A stretch of DNA of 64,000 nucleotides from Delphinus delphis (lineage: Eukaryota; Chordata; Mammalia; Artiodactyla; Delphinidae), in assembly GCF_949987515.2 (NCBI RefSeq), contig NC_082691.1:59527740-59591739 (forward strand), given 5' to 3'. Positions within the stretch are counted from its first letter, which is position 1; each line of letters starts with the position of its first letter. Under the pieces are notes generated by a model, which made no database searches, had not been told where the DNA came from, and was given only the letters and a program-made list of their open reading frames with translations. The position numbers and the translations under genes are program-made. This document shows, piece by piece, positions 1-10,195 of this stretch.

Positions 1-991
1 TGAATCCCATCAGAGCACACACCGTCACACCCAGCAGCCTCCTGCTTCCGATCTTATCATGTCTCAACTCACTGCTCAAAATACAACTTCATCCCCATTT
101 CTCTGTGACACTGGTATACAGCAATGAGAAATACTGAAAACTACTGAAAAACTAAGGGGAACAAAATAAAATATTGATATTATCATTATGAGAAATCATG
201 GAAGTAGCAAGTCCCCCCCCCCAAAAAAACTTGACAGTTTATCCCTGGGTTAGCAAATATTAAAATAATACCAACAACAGTTAGTTCACAAGCAAATCAA
301 TAAAGGCTTGTTGGTGGACTGAGTGAGCACTCAAGAACTTGGTGCCTCTCTCAAATGTTTAATTAAGAAATATTTAATTATACTCACTATGCAGCCGGCT
401 CTGTTTTAAATGCTTTCTTTGCTACTTATAACCTCATCACGATCAGCCGTGCTGTTAACAACCTTTATTGACTACATCAGTTTACAAACCACAGTGAGCA
501 CAATAGATCAGACAAGTGATCTATTAATGAGGCGGGGGTGGGGGATGGTATCAAGGTTCCTTAGAAGAAATTGAGTAAGTTGGTAAACCTGGGGGAAGGG
601 CAAGAAAACCCAATGGAAAACAGCACCGGGAGAAGCGGCTGTCGGAGCCAGAGCGTGCTTTGCATTCCTCTGCCCCCAGGGCAGCAGAGAACACAGTTGG
701 AATGTGACCAAGTCATGTTAAGGTTTTGGGGACTGAGCTGAGTGTTCCCCCCTTATGATAATAACATTATGATGAGAGAAAACACATGCAGACAAATGGC
801 ACCTTGGAAGACAGAACAAGCCTGTTCAGCTCCAGCTTGGAGAAAGGTCCCGGGAGGAGTGTGGGAGGGGTCTATATCCACAGAGGATGAGCATGGGGGG
901 GAAGAGTCAAGAGCCTCCAGGTATCAGTTCGCAAGGTTTGGTCATGATCAGTGCCAGTAAGGCAAGTAACTGCCACATCCACTAGCTTGTT
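1..991. other. Unique non-coding DNA, no gene recognised
   Basis: No exon, RNA gene or clear young repeat is visible. A run of ten C followed by seven A lies at 213-229. The stretch around 340-450 has a weak resemblance to MIR. Short open frames at 508-711 (minus) and 742-960 (plus) show no recognisable protein and are taken as chance. Confidence 0.6.
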
Positions 992-996
992 CTACC
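992..996. repeat. Target-site duplication of solo LTR, left copy
   Basis: CTACC directly precedes the LTR start and recurs at 1416-1420 directly after the LTR end. A 4-6 bp direct repeat is the mark of retroviral integrase. Confidence 0.85.
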
Positions 997-1064
997 TGTA
1001 AGGCCAACTGGCCCGAGGCAGGGGAACACAATCAGATTCACAGGTTGCATCAGAACGAAATTCT

Positions 1065-1140
1065 CCAGACCACCCAGTTCCAGAAACTGCCCTGGAGACA
1101 TTCCGGACCACCCAGTTCCAGGAACTGACCTGGGGACTTT
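1065..1140 (+). repeat. Tandem 38-bp duplication in the LTR U3 region
   Basis: Copies at 1065-1102 and 1103-1140 share the core GACCACCCAGTTCCAG and differ at a few positions. Duplicated blocks upstream of the TATA box are the usual form of retroviral LTR enhancers. The second copy holds the 15-bp palindrome CAGTTCCAGGAACTG. Confidence 0.85.
1116..1124. promoter_or_regulatory. STAT-like GAS motif in the LTR
   Basis: TTCCAGGAA fits the TTCNNNGAA consensus bound by STAT dimers. It sits in the centre of a palindrome in the second enhancer-like copy. The matching position of the first copy reads TTCCAGAAA and breaks the symmetry. Binding is inferred from the motif alone. Confidence 0.4.
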
Positions 1141-1269
1141 GAAACCAGCCCAGCCTTCCCGGCTTTCGAGGGGCGGGACTAACGGTCCCCCAGGATACCC
1201 GAAAAGACCACCAAATAAGGAACACCCTGCGCCCTCCCAGATTCACCACACCCCTTTCCCTTCTTCCCC

Positions 1270-1277
1270 TATAAAAT
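1270..1277 (+). promoter_or_regulatory. TATA box of the solo LTR
   Basis: TATAAAAT lies 273 bp into the LTR, followed after about 25-30 bp by a C/T-rich stretch with several CpG where R would begin. This sets the LTR orientation as plus. Confidence 0.65.
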
Positions 1278-1415
1278 CTTGCCCAACCCTCGCCCGGACG
1301 CGACTTCTCTGGCTCCCTTTCTCTCGGACCAGTGAATCTCGCCCGGGAGCGCTCCCTAAAGCTCACTTGAAGCTTTCCTGTTTCGCGGTGCCGTTTGTTA
1401 AGATCCGACCTTACA

Positions 1416-1420
1416 CTACC
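1416..1420. repeat. Target-site duplication of solo LTR, right copy
   Basis: CTACC immediately follows the terminal CCTTACA and matches 992-996. Confidence 0.85.
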
Positions 1421-2239
1421 CATTCGCTCTGGCTTAGAGTGGTTGGTCTCAGGGACTTAAAAGGGACCTGGGTCTACAGAAGGCAGCATCCCTGCTCCTG
1501 GGTGAACTAGCCGGGCCCGGAGCCTGATACTACCTACAGAGGGATGCGGGACAAGAGCTGAGGCAACAATGACAAGCAGGAACTTAGTGAAATGTAAAGG
1601 CCAACAAGTGTGAGGTGCTCAAAACCTCATGAAGAATGACTCGATATGCCTTTATTTTTTGTGTTTCCATCTTCCCAAATAGGAAAAAAAAAAAAATTAA
1701 CACAGACTGAACTTCTATTTTTATATATTCACGTATTATGACATTCTCTAACAAAACTCTGTACTCTTATACCCTCTTGATAAGATCAATAAAGTAAAGC
1801 TATTAATCTACACATCTGACTGATGATAGTTTAATAAGTGTTTATTGAAGAAATCAATGACAAGGTAATATTAAGGGGCTAGATAAATTATCTCAAAAGT
1901 TACTTTCAACCTAAAAATGGTACGTTTTGAGATAGCAAATATGCTTATTATTGAAAAGTCCCTATGCTAGTTTAGAATAGAGTATGTTTGATCATTATGA
2001 GAAAGTATAAAACTTTCCTTAGGCAGATGTCCTCTGACAAAAGGAAGTGAGATTGGATGGGATTTTTCAGAAAAAAACCGTGCCAGAGGATCACCTCCTT
2101 GGAGACCAAGAGCATGTGTCTCCCCATGGGAGGGAGACAGACGTCATGCTCCTCTGCAGTCCGCGTAAACCCGGCTTCTCTGCAGCACTCAGCTGCACCG
2201 GCCAGCCTCCCTCATGGAAACTGTCTTCTTGGCTTCATT
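1421..2239. other. Unique non-coding DNA
   Basis: AT-rich sequence with a 13-base A run near 1683-1695. No repeat family, RNA gene or exon was recognised. Confidence 0.55.
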
Positions 2240-2582
2240 TGTCTTAGCCCATTCAGGCTACTCCAACAAAACACCACAAGCTGGGTGACTTGTGAACAAC
2301 AGAAATTTGTTTCTCATCATTCTTTAAGCTGGGAAGTCTAAGATCAAGGTGTCAGCAGATTTGGTGTCTGGTGAGAACCCACTTCCTGGTTCATAGATGG
2401 CCCTCACATGTGGAAGGGGCAAGGGAGCTCTGTGGGCACCCTTTTATAAGGGCACTAATCTTACTCATGAGGGCTCCAACCTGGTGACCTAATCATCTCC
2501 TAAATAATACCATCCTCTTGGGGGTTGAGATTTCAACATATGAATTTGGGGGGACATAAGCACTCAGGCCATAGCATCACTG
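2240..2582 (-). mobile_element. MLT1-type MaLR LTR (ERVL-related)
   Basis: Read on the plus strand the element runs from a CAGGCTACTCCAACAAAACA-like end through the AACAACAGAAATTTGTTTCTC and GAAGTCTAAGATCAAGGTG blocks to the ATTTCAACATATGAATTTGG block. These are the reverse complement of MLT1/MST LTRs. It is a solo LTR with many substitutions. Confidence 0.8.
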
Positions 2583-3610
2583 CTCTCCCACTCTGGCCAT
2601 TCCCTTTGCTCTTATGCAGGCTCCCTTTGTCTAATTTTGGAGTGTCCTTGTCCTTGAGCATCTTCCTGTGTGCTCTTCTCACTCCACATGTTACTTCCTT
2701 CCCCATGGCCTTAGTTAATATCTGTACAGTAACGGCTCTCAAATTTCCTTCTCTGGCTTCACCTGCCCATCAGATGTGTACACTTGGTGACTCCCCAGGT
2801 TCCAGCATGTTCAAGATCAGAAGCATCACTTGCTCCTTCCTCTGCATCTGGTCACCGTCCTCTGATCCTCTCCTGCGTGAAAGGCACATCTGTTCACCCA
2901 GCCGCCCATCAAGACCCCTCCCTGAGGCCTTACCCCTCACTCCCAAATCACAGGGGACCCCCAGCATCCATTCTGGCTCCCAGACCTGAAAACGATGCCT
3001 GGAACTTTGGCTCCGGCGCCCCCAAATCTACTCCCTGCTCCACAAGGCAGTCAGGGCCAGCTTCTTAAATGCTAACGTGATCACCTCATCCCAGCTCAAA
3101 ACCCTCCAATGCCTTCCATGGCCCTGAAGAAAATCAAAACTCCTTAAACTCTGTTCAAAGGCCCCCCAGTCCCGACCACTGCCCAGGGCTCCAGACTCTC
3201 CCGACTTAAATACTTGTCTCCCCTACTTTGCATCTGCTGTACTCCCACGTTAAAAGGCTTTCCCTTAGCCGCTTGCCTCACCCTACCCACGATGATCCCT
3301 TCCACCTGAGGCCATTCCCTCCTTCAGCTTTTCAGCTTCTGGGGAGTTTTGCCTGAACCCTTAAATCTAGATCTGGCAACCTGTCCAGGTGCTCCCTTTG
3401 GGTCTCTTCATGTCCCTCAGGTTAACCCTTATGTCTAGTCTACAATTTCCTGTTTACTTTCTAGTACCCCCCCCATTTGTTTGTAAATTGTTGAAGGCCA
3501 TAAATTCTTAAAGGCTGTTTTGTTCAAATTGTGCCCCTGGAACCCAGCACGAGCCATATCACATGATAGGTGCTCAATAAGTGTTTACTGATGAATTAAT
3601 GAATAATTGT
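2583..3610 (+). mobile_element. L2 LINE fragment with 3' end
   Basis: The pyrimidine-rich text with CACCTCATCCCAGCTCAAAA, AATGCCTTCCATGGCCCTGA and the terminal GGTGCTCAATAAGTGTTTAC followed by short TGAATGAAT-like repeats matches the 3' half of mammalian L2. It is ancient and has no open reading frame of note. Confidence 0.75.
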
Positions 3611-3654
3611 TACTACTTTACTCATGAGTACTCGAGCTCTGAGTTGTTAATACA

Positions 3655-3865
3655 AAGTGGGAACACCATGGGTTTTAGAACAAGACAGGCCTGGGTTCCC
3701 ATTCAGTTCCACAGCTCACAAGCTCTGTGATCTTAGAACATGTAAGGAAGCCTTCTAAAACTCAGTAACCAAAGCTGCGGCGGGGGGGCAGAATAAACCA
3801 ACTCCACAGGCTTGTCGCGAGGATTAAAATACATAGGACATAAAGCACCAATGTACCTTGTATTA
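3655..3865 (+). mobile_element. MIR SINE
   Basis: The order of blocks, GGCCTGGGTTCCCATTCAGT, then AGCTCTGTGATCTTAG, then GAGGATTAAAATACATAG, follows the MIR consensus on the plus strand. It is strongly diverged. Confidence 0.7.
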
Positions 3866-6453
3866 TTTTTCATTTTTCAAAATTCAGTGCTACAAAGTTG
3901 TTTACTGCAGTACTAATTAACGCTATTGCTACCTTAAACTTTAGGCCATCCGGGATGTTTCTGAAGTTCTTTATGTGAGCAGTTATTCAAAGAAATAAGC
4001 CTTGCTCACTGGCCCAGCACCTTCATTCAGGGCCCTGCATTATTACTCAAGCAAATTGGTCAGTCTCATGCCTGTCAACCTAAGAATTATAGGTACTGCT
4101 CCTACAATTTACATTTTATGGTAACAAGTGTAACAGTATAAAGAAAATAGTTTGTTCTTTCCCAGGATGGTTGAAGGAGGGTAGAGAACAACTGTGAGTG
4201 TATTTTGATAAACATTTCAGTACAAAGAGTACTGAAATATACGCCAGTCTTGTAACCATCGTACTGCAACCCTTCCTGCCTGCTGAAGATTCTGGAAGAG
4301 CTCCCCTACTTTTTTTTTCCTTTTAATGGTTACTGCTGCCTTTAAGGGAATATCTTATTTTTCAATGCAAGCAAAGTAGGGAGAGATGGCTGGAGAAAGG
4401 GAGGGAGCGAAGGAGGATGAGGAGATGGGAGAAAAGGAGGAAGAAAACTTAAAACTTGCCCACCATTGTGGATTTAACAGAATCTTGCTTTACTGAGTTT
4501 ACAGCACAACTAAGCCTCCCCATCCCTTCAAAAGGCAAAAACTGTAAAAAACAAAAACAAAACCAAAAAAACCCCAAAACACAAACACAAAAAACCCTTT
4601 TGGTCAGGCTAACTAGTGGCTTTGGAACCAATTACAAAGCACTGTGAGATGACTTTTTAAATTAAAACTCTTAAGCTATCCAACAAGTCAAGTAACTTGT
4701 GGCAGCTTCAATACCCACTTCAAAGGTCTGGGTTCTGACCACAGCCTTCCATCCAACCCCCCACAAATTCCAACAGAGTTAATCCTGGCTTCCTGGCCTT
4801 CGCGCTCACAAACTAGAAGAGAAGTACTGCAGACCGAAAACCATAAGAGTTCCTTTAGTCCTTTCCAGACATGACATAAGAAATCCCCAAATCAGGGTGA
4901 CCCCATCTCCCCACTCCCACGATGCTGGGTAAGCAGCATCCTGCAAGGTTCATGCCTCACGAGGTGGCAAAGAGCTGGCCTCTCACTTCAGAACAAGAGA
5001 AAGTCTATGCTCTAATTCAGAAAGGATGTTTGTCCTCTTACCCACGGTGGCCCACTTCATATTATACTCTCTAAGCCTTGCATATTTCAAGCTTTGTCCT
5101 AGAATTCTTATGGATTTTGACCTAAAACATGAATTGATGTGGCTAACTGGCATAAAATCCCAAAGACATTAATACTGAAGGATTTTTAAAACGTCTTCTG
5201 ATATGTATCATAACCACATTTAAAATGTTCCCTTCTGTTTTAAAATAAATGATCCAACACCTAAGTATAGATTATTTCCTAAGGAAAAAAAACTGCACAA
5301 AACGAGCAATAAGAAACCCTCTTTATTATTTAAATATTTTCTCTTTAAAGTATATACGACAAATTTTTTAGAAGCAGCTTAGGCCTTCATAAAACTACAA
5401 ATAGGCAAATGGAACACTTAAATCTATACCTTTAAATATCTTCATCCCCCAAGACTAAGACCTCATATTCGCAGTATCATCCCAAGTGACTTTTTATGGC
5501 CAAGTTATAAACCCCTCCAAATACAGGGTTTACAGTGGAAGTGTTGACATCGTGTTAACTGTTGCTCTGCAAACAGGGCCCAGGAATCAAGGCACACTAC
5601 ATTTATGAGGCAGGTAAAAGTCTGTACCCATTCATCACAGAGCCATAGTGACAGACCCTAAGTTTGAGGTCCAGCCTCATTGGTCCAGCCAAATTAATGT
5701 ACCCCATTTCTCACAGCATTGAGACCAAGAAAAAAATTTGCAGGCATTTTAATAATTGTAAGGCTTCGACATTTTTTCAGAAATCATGGCAACAGCCTTG
5801 CTAAAGCATTTCATTTACTTACACCTGCTATGGCCCATTTTTGCACATCTGCAAGCTACTAGAGAAAATTGTTCTTTCCCATAGATAATTCACGAGAATG
5901 ACATGCATTTGCACCAACACAGCCTTTAATGGAGGTCCGTTACAATCATGAATTCCATGTAGCCACTCACCTAACCGACGCTGAGGCCATACCAAATTGT
6001 GATTAATTACCAAAGGAATATTCCACTCCTAAATTATAATTCAACATTCCTATATAAAACAATCTAAAATGTCAGCACTCTGCCTTTACGACATCATGCT
6101 ATCCCAATAATACTGTTTTACAAGTAAATTCCTATTATGTATTAATAAGGGCTGTTGGTGGCTAAACATCTTGCCTCCCTAGTAATGACTTGGTTGAAGG
6201 CAATTAGGGGAGCCAGGTGCAGCTGAGCTGGGCACTCATAAAAGTTTTTAAATTTTACTATTTCCGTTTGATTTTGAGGGAGTGCATTCCAACCTTTCCA
6301 AATTAAAGAGGAAGCTATGTCCATATTTTCAGCTGTTGTGTGTTCTGACCATTACTGATAACCCCCTTTAATATCTGTTAGCTCCTTAGAAGCCAATGAT
6401 CTGAGGAGTTCAAGTTTCACCCTGAACATCAATATTTCACAGCCTGTCAGTGG

Positions 6454-6455
<2 letters not shown>
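3866..6455. other. Unique non-coding DNA with a purine tract
   Basis: About 2.6 kb without a recognised gene. A purine-rich stretch lies at about 4376-4447 and an A/C-rich low-complexity stretch at 4540-4595. Open frames at 4449-4647 fall on this low-complexity DNA and at 5828-6324 on ordinary sequence. None resembles a known protein. Confidence 0.5.

Positions 6456-6494
<39 letters not shown>
6456..6494. repeat. (AC)n microsatellite, 39 bp
   Basis: An uninterrupted dinucleotide array of 19.5 units, likely variable in length between individuals. Confidence 0.97.
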
Positions 6495-6496
<2 letters not shown>

Positions 6497-7771
6497 CCCC
6501 AGGGTAACAGAGCAGCACCTTCATTTAATACTTTCTGGGGCAGCACTGAGTAGTAAAATTGATGCATGAAAGAAAGAACTTTACTCACTTTGTTAATATG
6601 TTTTTGTTGTAGTTAGCTTGGGTCAGTAGAGGAGACATCAAATTAAAGTTTTATGTCATAATAGGAGCAATGGTTTTCCCATTACAAGAAAATCAATTTC
6701 CTTCTACAAACTACAAACACTACATAAAAGAATTAATAAGTGTAAAGACTTAACACATCTGAAGCAAGAGAAAAGGTTACCTCTGATGATGACAAATATC
6801 CTCAGAAGTAGAATTTTTAAGAGTTAACAACTTATCCACAGTAGTATTAGAAGGGCAATGTACTCTGGGAAATTTTCCTACAAGAATGATGTGCAGAAAA
6901 CACAGATTCCTTTATTTAACTTATTTTGTTTTTTCTTCTCTTTATAACTCACACTAGTCAGTTTGATTTAATTCATTTTTGTAAAACAGTTGAATGTTAT
7001 AAACAATCAGTTTTATGATATCAAATGATTGATCTAAAGAGTTTTGTGTTTTGTTTTTCAACAAGTTATATGGATATTCTATATATTAGCGATCAAATAG
7101 ACAAAAGTATGTACCAACTGCTAATCCAAGGACCAATATCATTCCGAAAAGCTACCTAAATCCTGTTGCTGACAATGAGTCAGGACCTCATTTTGATTTC
7201 AAGAACACACTGGCCGGAACCATCCTAGGAAGTAAACCTGGAGGGGTGACTTGGTCCAAAGCCCCTTTTCAAAGTGAAAAATAATCTGCCATTTAATTTC
7301 AGAGAGTAAAATGAATATGATCACATCTGAACGAGAATAGTTTTCAAAGTGATCCCTAATTTTTTTTCTTGGCTGTCTGGGGATTTTCCCTTTCGTTTGC
7401 TTTTATTTCTTTAAGGAAAACCTGTATCTACCAGAACAGTACTACTTCAGAAAATAACATGGTTCAGAAATGCACCATTAGTTTGCATGAAAAACTCATC
7501 TCCCCATTTTCTGAGGAAAAAGTCACGAAAAACGAAGACCCTCCGCATACAGTTAACCATCACTTGCTTCTTAGAGAAAATTTTATTGAGGACTTGTCTA
7601 TTTAGAACATTAAGCTTCAGAACGTAACCACTGTACACATGGTTTTTCAAACTTACCGAGAGAAAAGACCATGTGTTTACATGAAATGAGTATGAAAATC
7701 TAATCTTGTCTTTGTCATGTTTCCTTTTCTCTTCCTTGACAAATGACTGTTCTCCTATGAAGAACTTTTTT
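6495..7771. other. Unique AT-rich non-coding DNA
   Basis: No repeat family or exon recognised. Short open frames at 7369-7605 (plus) and on the opposite strand lack any familiar protein and the latter runs into the neighbouring SINE. Confidence 0.5.
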
Positions 7772-7785
7772 AAAATGCCAGTTTT

Positions 7786-7995
7786 GGGTCTTCCCTGGTG
7801 GCGCAGTGGTTGAGAGTCCGCCTGCCAATGCAGGGGACGCGGGTTCATGCCCCGGTCCGGGAGGATCACACCTGCCACGGAGCGGCTGGGCCCGTGAGCC
7901 ATGGCCGCTGAGCCTGCGCGTCCGGAGCCTGTGCTCTGCAACGGGAGAGGCCACAACAGTGAGAGGCCCGCGTACCGCAAAAAAAAAAAAAAAAA
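7786..7995 (+). mobile_element. CHR-type SINE, short form
   Basis: A tRNA-derived head with A box TGGCGCAGTGG and a B-box-like GGTTCATGCC is followed by the GC-rich body of the short CHR form (CATGGCCGCTGAGCCTGCGC, GAGGCCCGCGTACCGC) and a 3' A tail. A 14-bp target duplication AAAATGCCAGTTTT lies at 7772-7785 and 7996-8009. The insertion was made by L1 machinery. High CpG and a perfect duplication point to youth. Confidence 0.95.
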
Positions 7996-8009
7996 AAAAT
8001 GCCAGTTTT

Positions 8010-9499
8010 AAAAGGGAAAAAATGATCACCATCAGTACACTCATATATTCTTTCTCCTCCCCGATTTGTTCCTAATGGAAATGAAGGAGGTAAGGAGAGG
8101 GGTTTGACAAAGGGTCTTTATTTCTTCCCAAGCAATTACCCAGACAAGCCCGTTTCCCAGTGGATATCTCCCTGCCAACTTCTGAACTACATCCAGAGCC
8201 CCTCATGCAGATTAGACGCCCAATGTTGACAGATAGAGACTGGAAAACTGGGGGGACGTGGGGGGGGCTCTGAAGACAGGCTCTGAAGACAGGGCTATGT
8301 AGAGTTAACATCCACTTGGCTACAACTTGCTGGGAAAGGGGCAGTGAAACAGGAGCATGGCAGCTAAGAGCACCTCTGCCTGAAATGGTGCTCCTGAAAT
8401 TTCATCACCTTTTACAGTCTAATTCTTCATTTCTCTACAAATCTCTCTTCCATATTGCTAAATCTTTTTGTTGTTGTTGACTTGGAGACATTTTCTCGTT
8501 AGGAGCTAGTTTGCCAACAGGCTTCCAGTGTCTTATAAAAGAAATTCAGCAATTCATTATAAATGCTGTTGGTGGCTCACTTCTTGCCATCAAGGTACAA
8601 CTAGGTTGCAGGTATTTAGACCTGGAGGCTCCACGGTGGAACACGTTTTTCAATTTCCTACTTACACAAGAAAACCTCAGTAAGTTCCCATTTTATAGGA
8701 GTGCCGCCTACCGCGAAGATCAAAGTCAGAGGTGAGTGTGATGAAGTCTGGCCAGACTTGTTCAGTGTCTCCTCTTCCTTCTGCTTCCAAACCCTGCCCT
8801 ACCATCCCCCAAAAGGAAGGGGGCCTGTCTCCATTTCTGGGGAGCGGTCCTCTGATCCTCCTCTGCTGGAATACTGTTATTTTCACCTGCCAAACCATCA
8901 TTATTCCACTAAATCACTATTTGCATTTTGTTGCCTCACGCATTTCTTTTGATTTAGTGGAGATGGGTGTTTATGTGAGTTTATATAATCCTTCTAAGGA
9001 TAAATTCATTCTTAAACTACTAAAGGACTTGATTTCCATGTTAATTCCTTTTTCCTAGGTCATTTTAAATGATCATCTCTGAGGTAGGAAACTGGTCAAA
9101 TTATTAGCACTGCATATACTCATCATATGGTCAACCACCATCGATTTTCAACAAGAAGGAAAATGCTCTCCATGCCATGGTCCCCATTTGGATACTCCTT
9201 GTCATCAGATTGCATTCCAGTGAGCAACAGAGGGGAAAAAGTACGGAGACTAAAGCAGTAATAGTATTGGATATCTAGGGAAACAAAATAAATTTAAGCA
9301 GTTACAACCTCTTCCTTACATATATACTGATGATAGTTTGTCAAAACTATGCTTCTATAACTAAAAGAAATGAAGAACAGGTAAGAGAAACAAGAAATTC
9401 GATGGTAGAAATATACTATTCAGACTGAAAATGTCATGTTAAATTTGGGTCCCCAAGAATATAACCCTAAGCACCCCCAAATCCATCATGGTGCCAATG
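8010..9499. other. Unique non-coding DNA
   Basis: No gene recognised. It holds a G-rich patch with a 13-bp tandem duplication at 8268-8293. Open frames at 8072-8311, 8511-8735 and 8677-9058 overlap each other on both strands without any familiar domain. Confidence 0.5.
8268..8293. repeat. Tandem duplication of a 13-mer
   Basis: CTCTGAAGACAGG occurs at 8268-8280 and again at 8281-8293 without mismatch, directly after two G runs at 8250-8267. Confidence 0.9.
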
Positions 9500-9740
9500 T
9501 CCATCAAGAGTAGGGCTCCAGAGTCAGCCAGGGCTCTGACCCCAACATCCACCGTGGATACTGGGCTATTACTTAATCCCTCTACACCAAAGTTTCCTCA
9601 ACTGTCAGTTTAATGATTGAACCTTCCTCATCGGGCCACAGTGAGGATTAAATCAGACCTTGCCTATGTAGCGCTTACAGTGCCTGGCACTTATGAACCC
9701 AATGCATGTCAACCGGCGTCATCATCTTCATCATGATCAA
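9500..9740 (+). mobile_element. MIR SINE
   Basis: AGTTTCCTCAACTGTCAGTT, GTGAGGATTAAATCAGA and GCGCTTACAGTGCCTGGCAC follow the MIR plus-strand order. Edges are approximate. Confidence 0.75.
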
Positions 9741-10009
9741 CAACCCACCTCTCTGCTGATCAAAGATGCAGATGTCCAGTAAGAATGCAATTTGAATATC
9801 GGGTTTCTTCCAATTTCTTCTACAACTGTGTTTAACTTGCCCATTCTTTATATCTTATTTGTTAGAACTTTAAACATTACCAAATCAAGGCATAAGAATC
9901 TACAGTTAAGTTTTAATATAAATTTTAGGCCAATATATGTGCCAATGGGAGAGATTATTTTAGGGTTACAATGCTAACACATTTTCTATTCCATCTAGAC
10001 AAAGAGTTA

Positions 10010-10195
10010 ATAGCTAACTCACTCTATATTTGAATCCTCTCATCTGAGCATCACAATACCCTCTCAAACAGGTATTATTACTCCCATTTCATAGAGAAGA
10101 ATGAGACTTAACCTACAAGGCCACAAGGCTAATAGCTGAAGGAGCCCAGAATGAAGGTAAATTATCTGACTTTTAACCATGCCTCCTCATCCCCT
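10010..10195 (-). mobile_element. MIR SINE
   Basis: Reverse-complement MIR blocks are visible: CAGGTATTATTACTCCCATT, then GAGACTTAACCTACAAGGCC and the tail near TGACTTTTAACCATGCC. Confidence 0.65.

Larger units (their letters stand above)
997..1415 (+). mobile_element. Solo LTR of an endogenous retrovirus
   Basis: The 419-bp element starts TGTAAGG and ends CCTTACA, a perfect 7-bp terminal inverted repeat of the TG...CA kind, and is flanked by the 5-bp direct repeat CTACC. A TATA box lies at 1270-1277, so transcription would run on the plus strand, leaving about 145 bp for R and U5. A 38-bp block is tandemly duplicated in U3 at 1065-1140. No internal gag, pol or env sequence is attached, so this is the product of LTR-LTR recombination. 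CpG content is far above the surroundings, suggesting limited decay and a fairly young insertion. No canonical AATAAA is seen. The structure resembles class I (gammaretrovirus-like) LTRs, but the family is not named here. Confident for the boundaries, moderate for the class. Confidence 0.9.

Noticed and set aside
992..1510. Open frames of 143 (minus) and 123 (plus) codons
   Set aside because: They lie over the GC-rich solo LTR, which has few stop codons by composition, and match no protein.
7786..7995. tRNA-like A and B boxes suggesting a tRNA gene
   Set aside because: They belong to the tRNA-derived head of a SINE; the cloverleaf is not kept and an A tail plus target duplication shows retroposition.
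7447..8075. Open frames of up to 177 codons on both strands
   Set aside because: They are built from the short-form SINE plus flanking DNA; the same peptides recur at every other copy.
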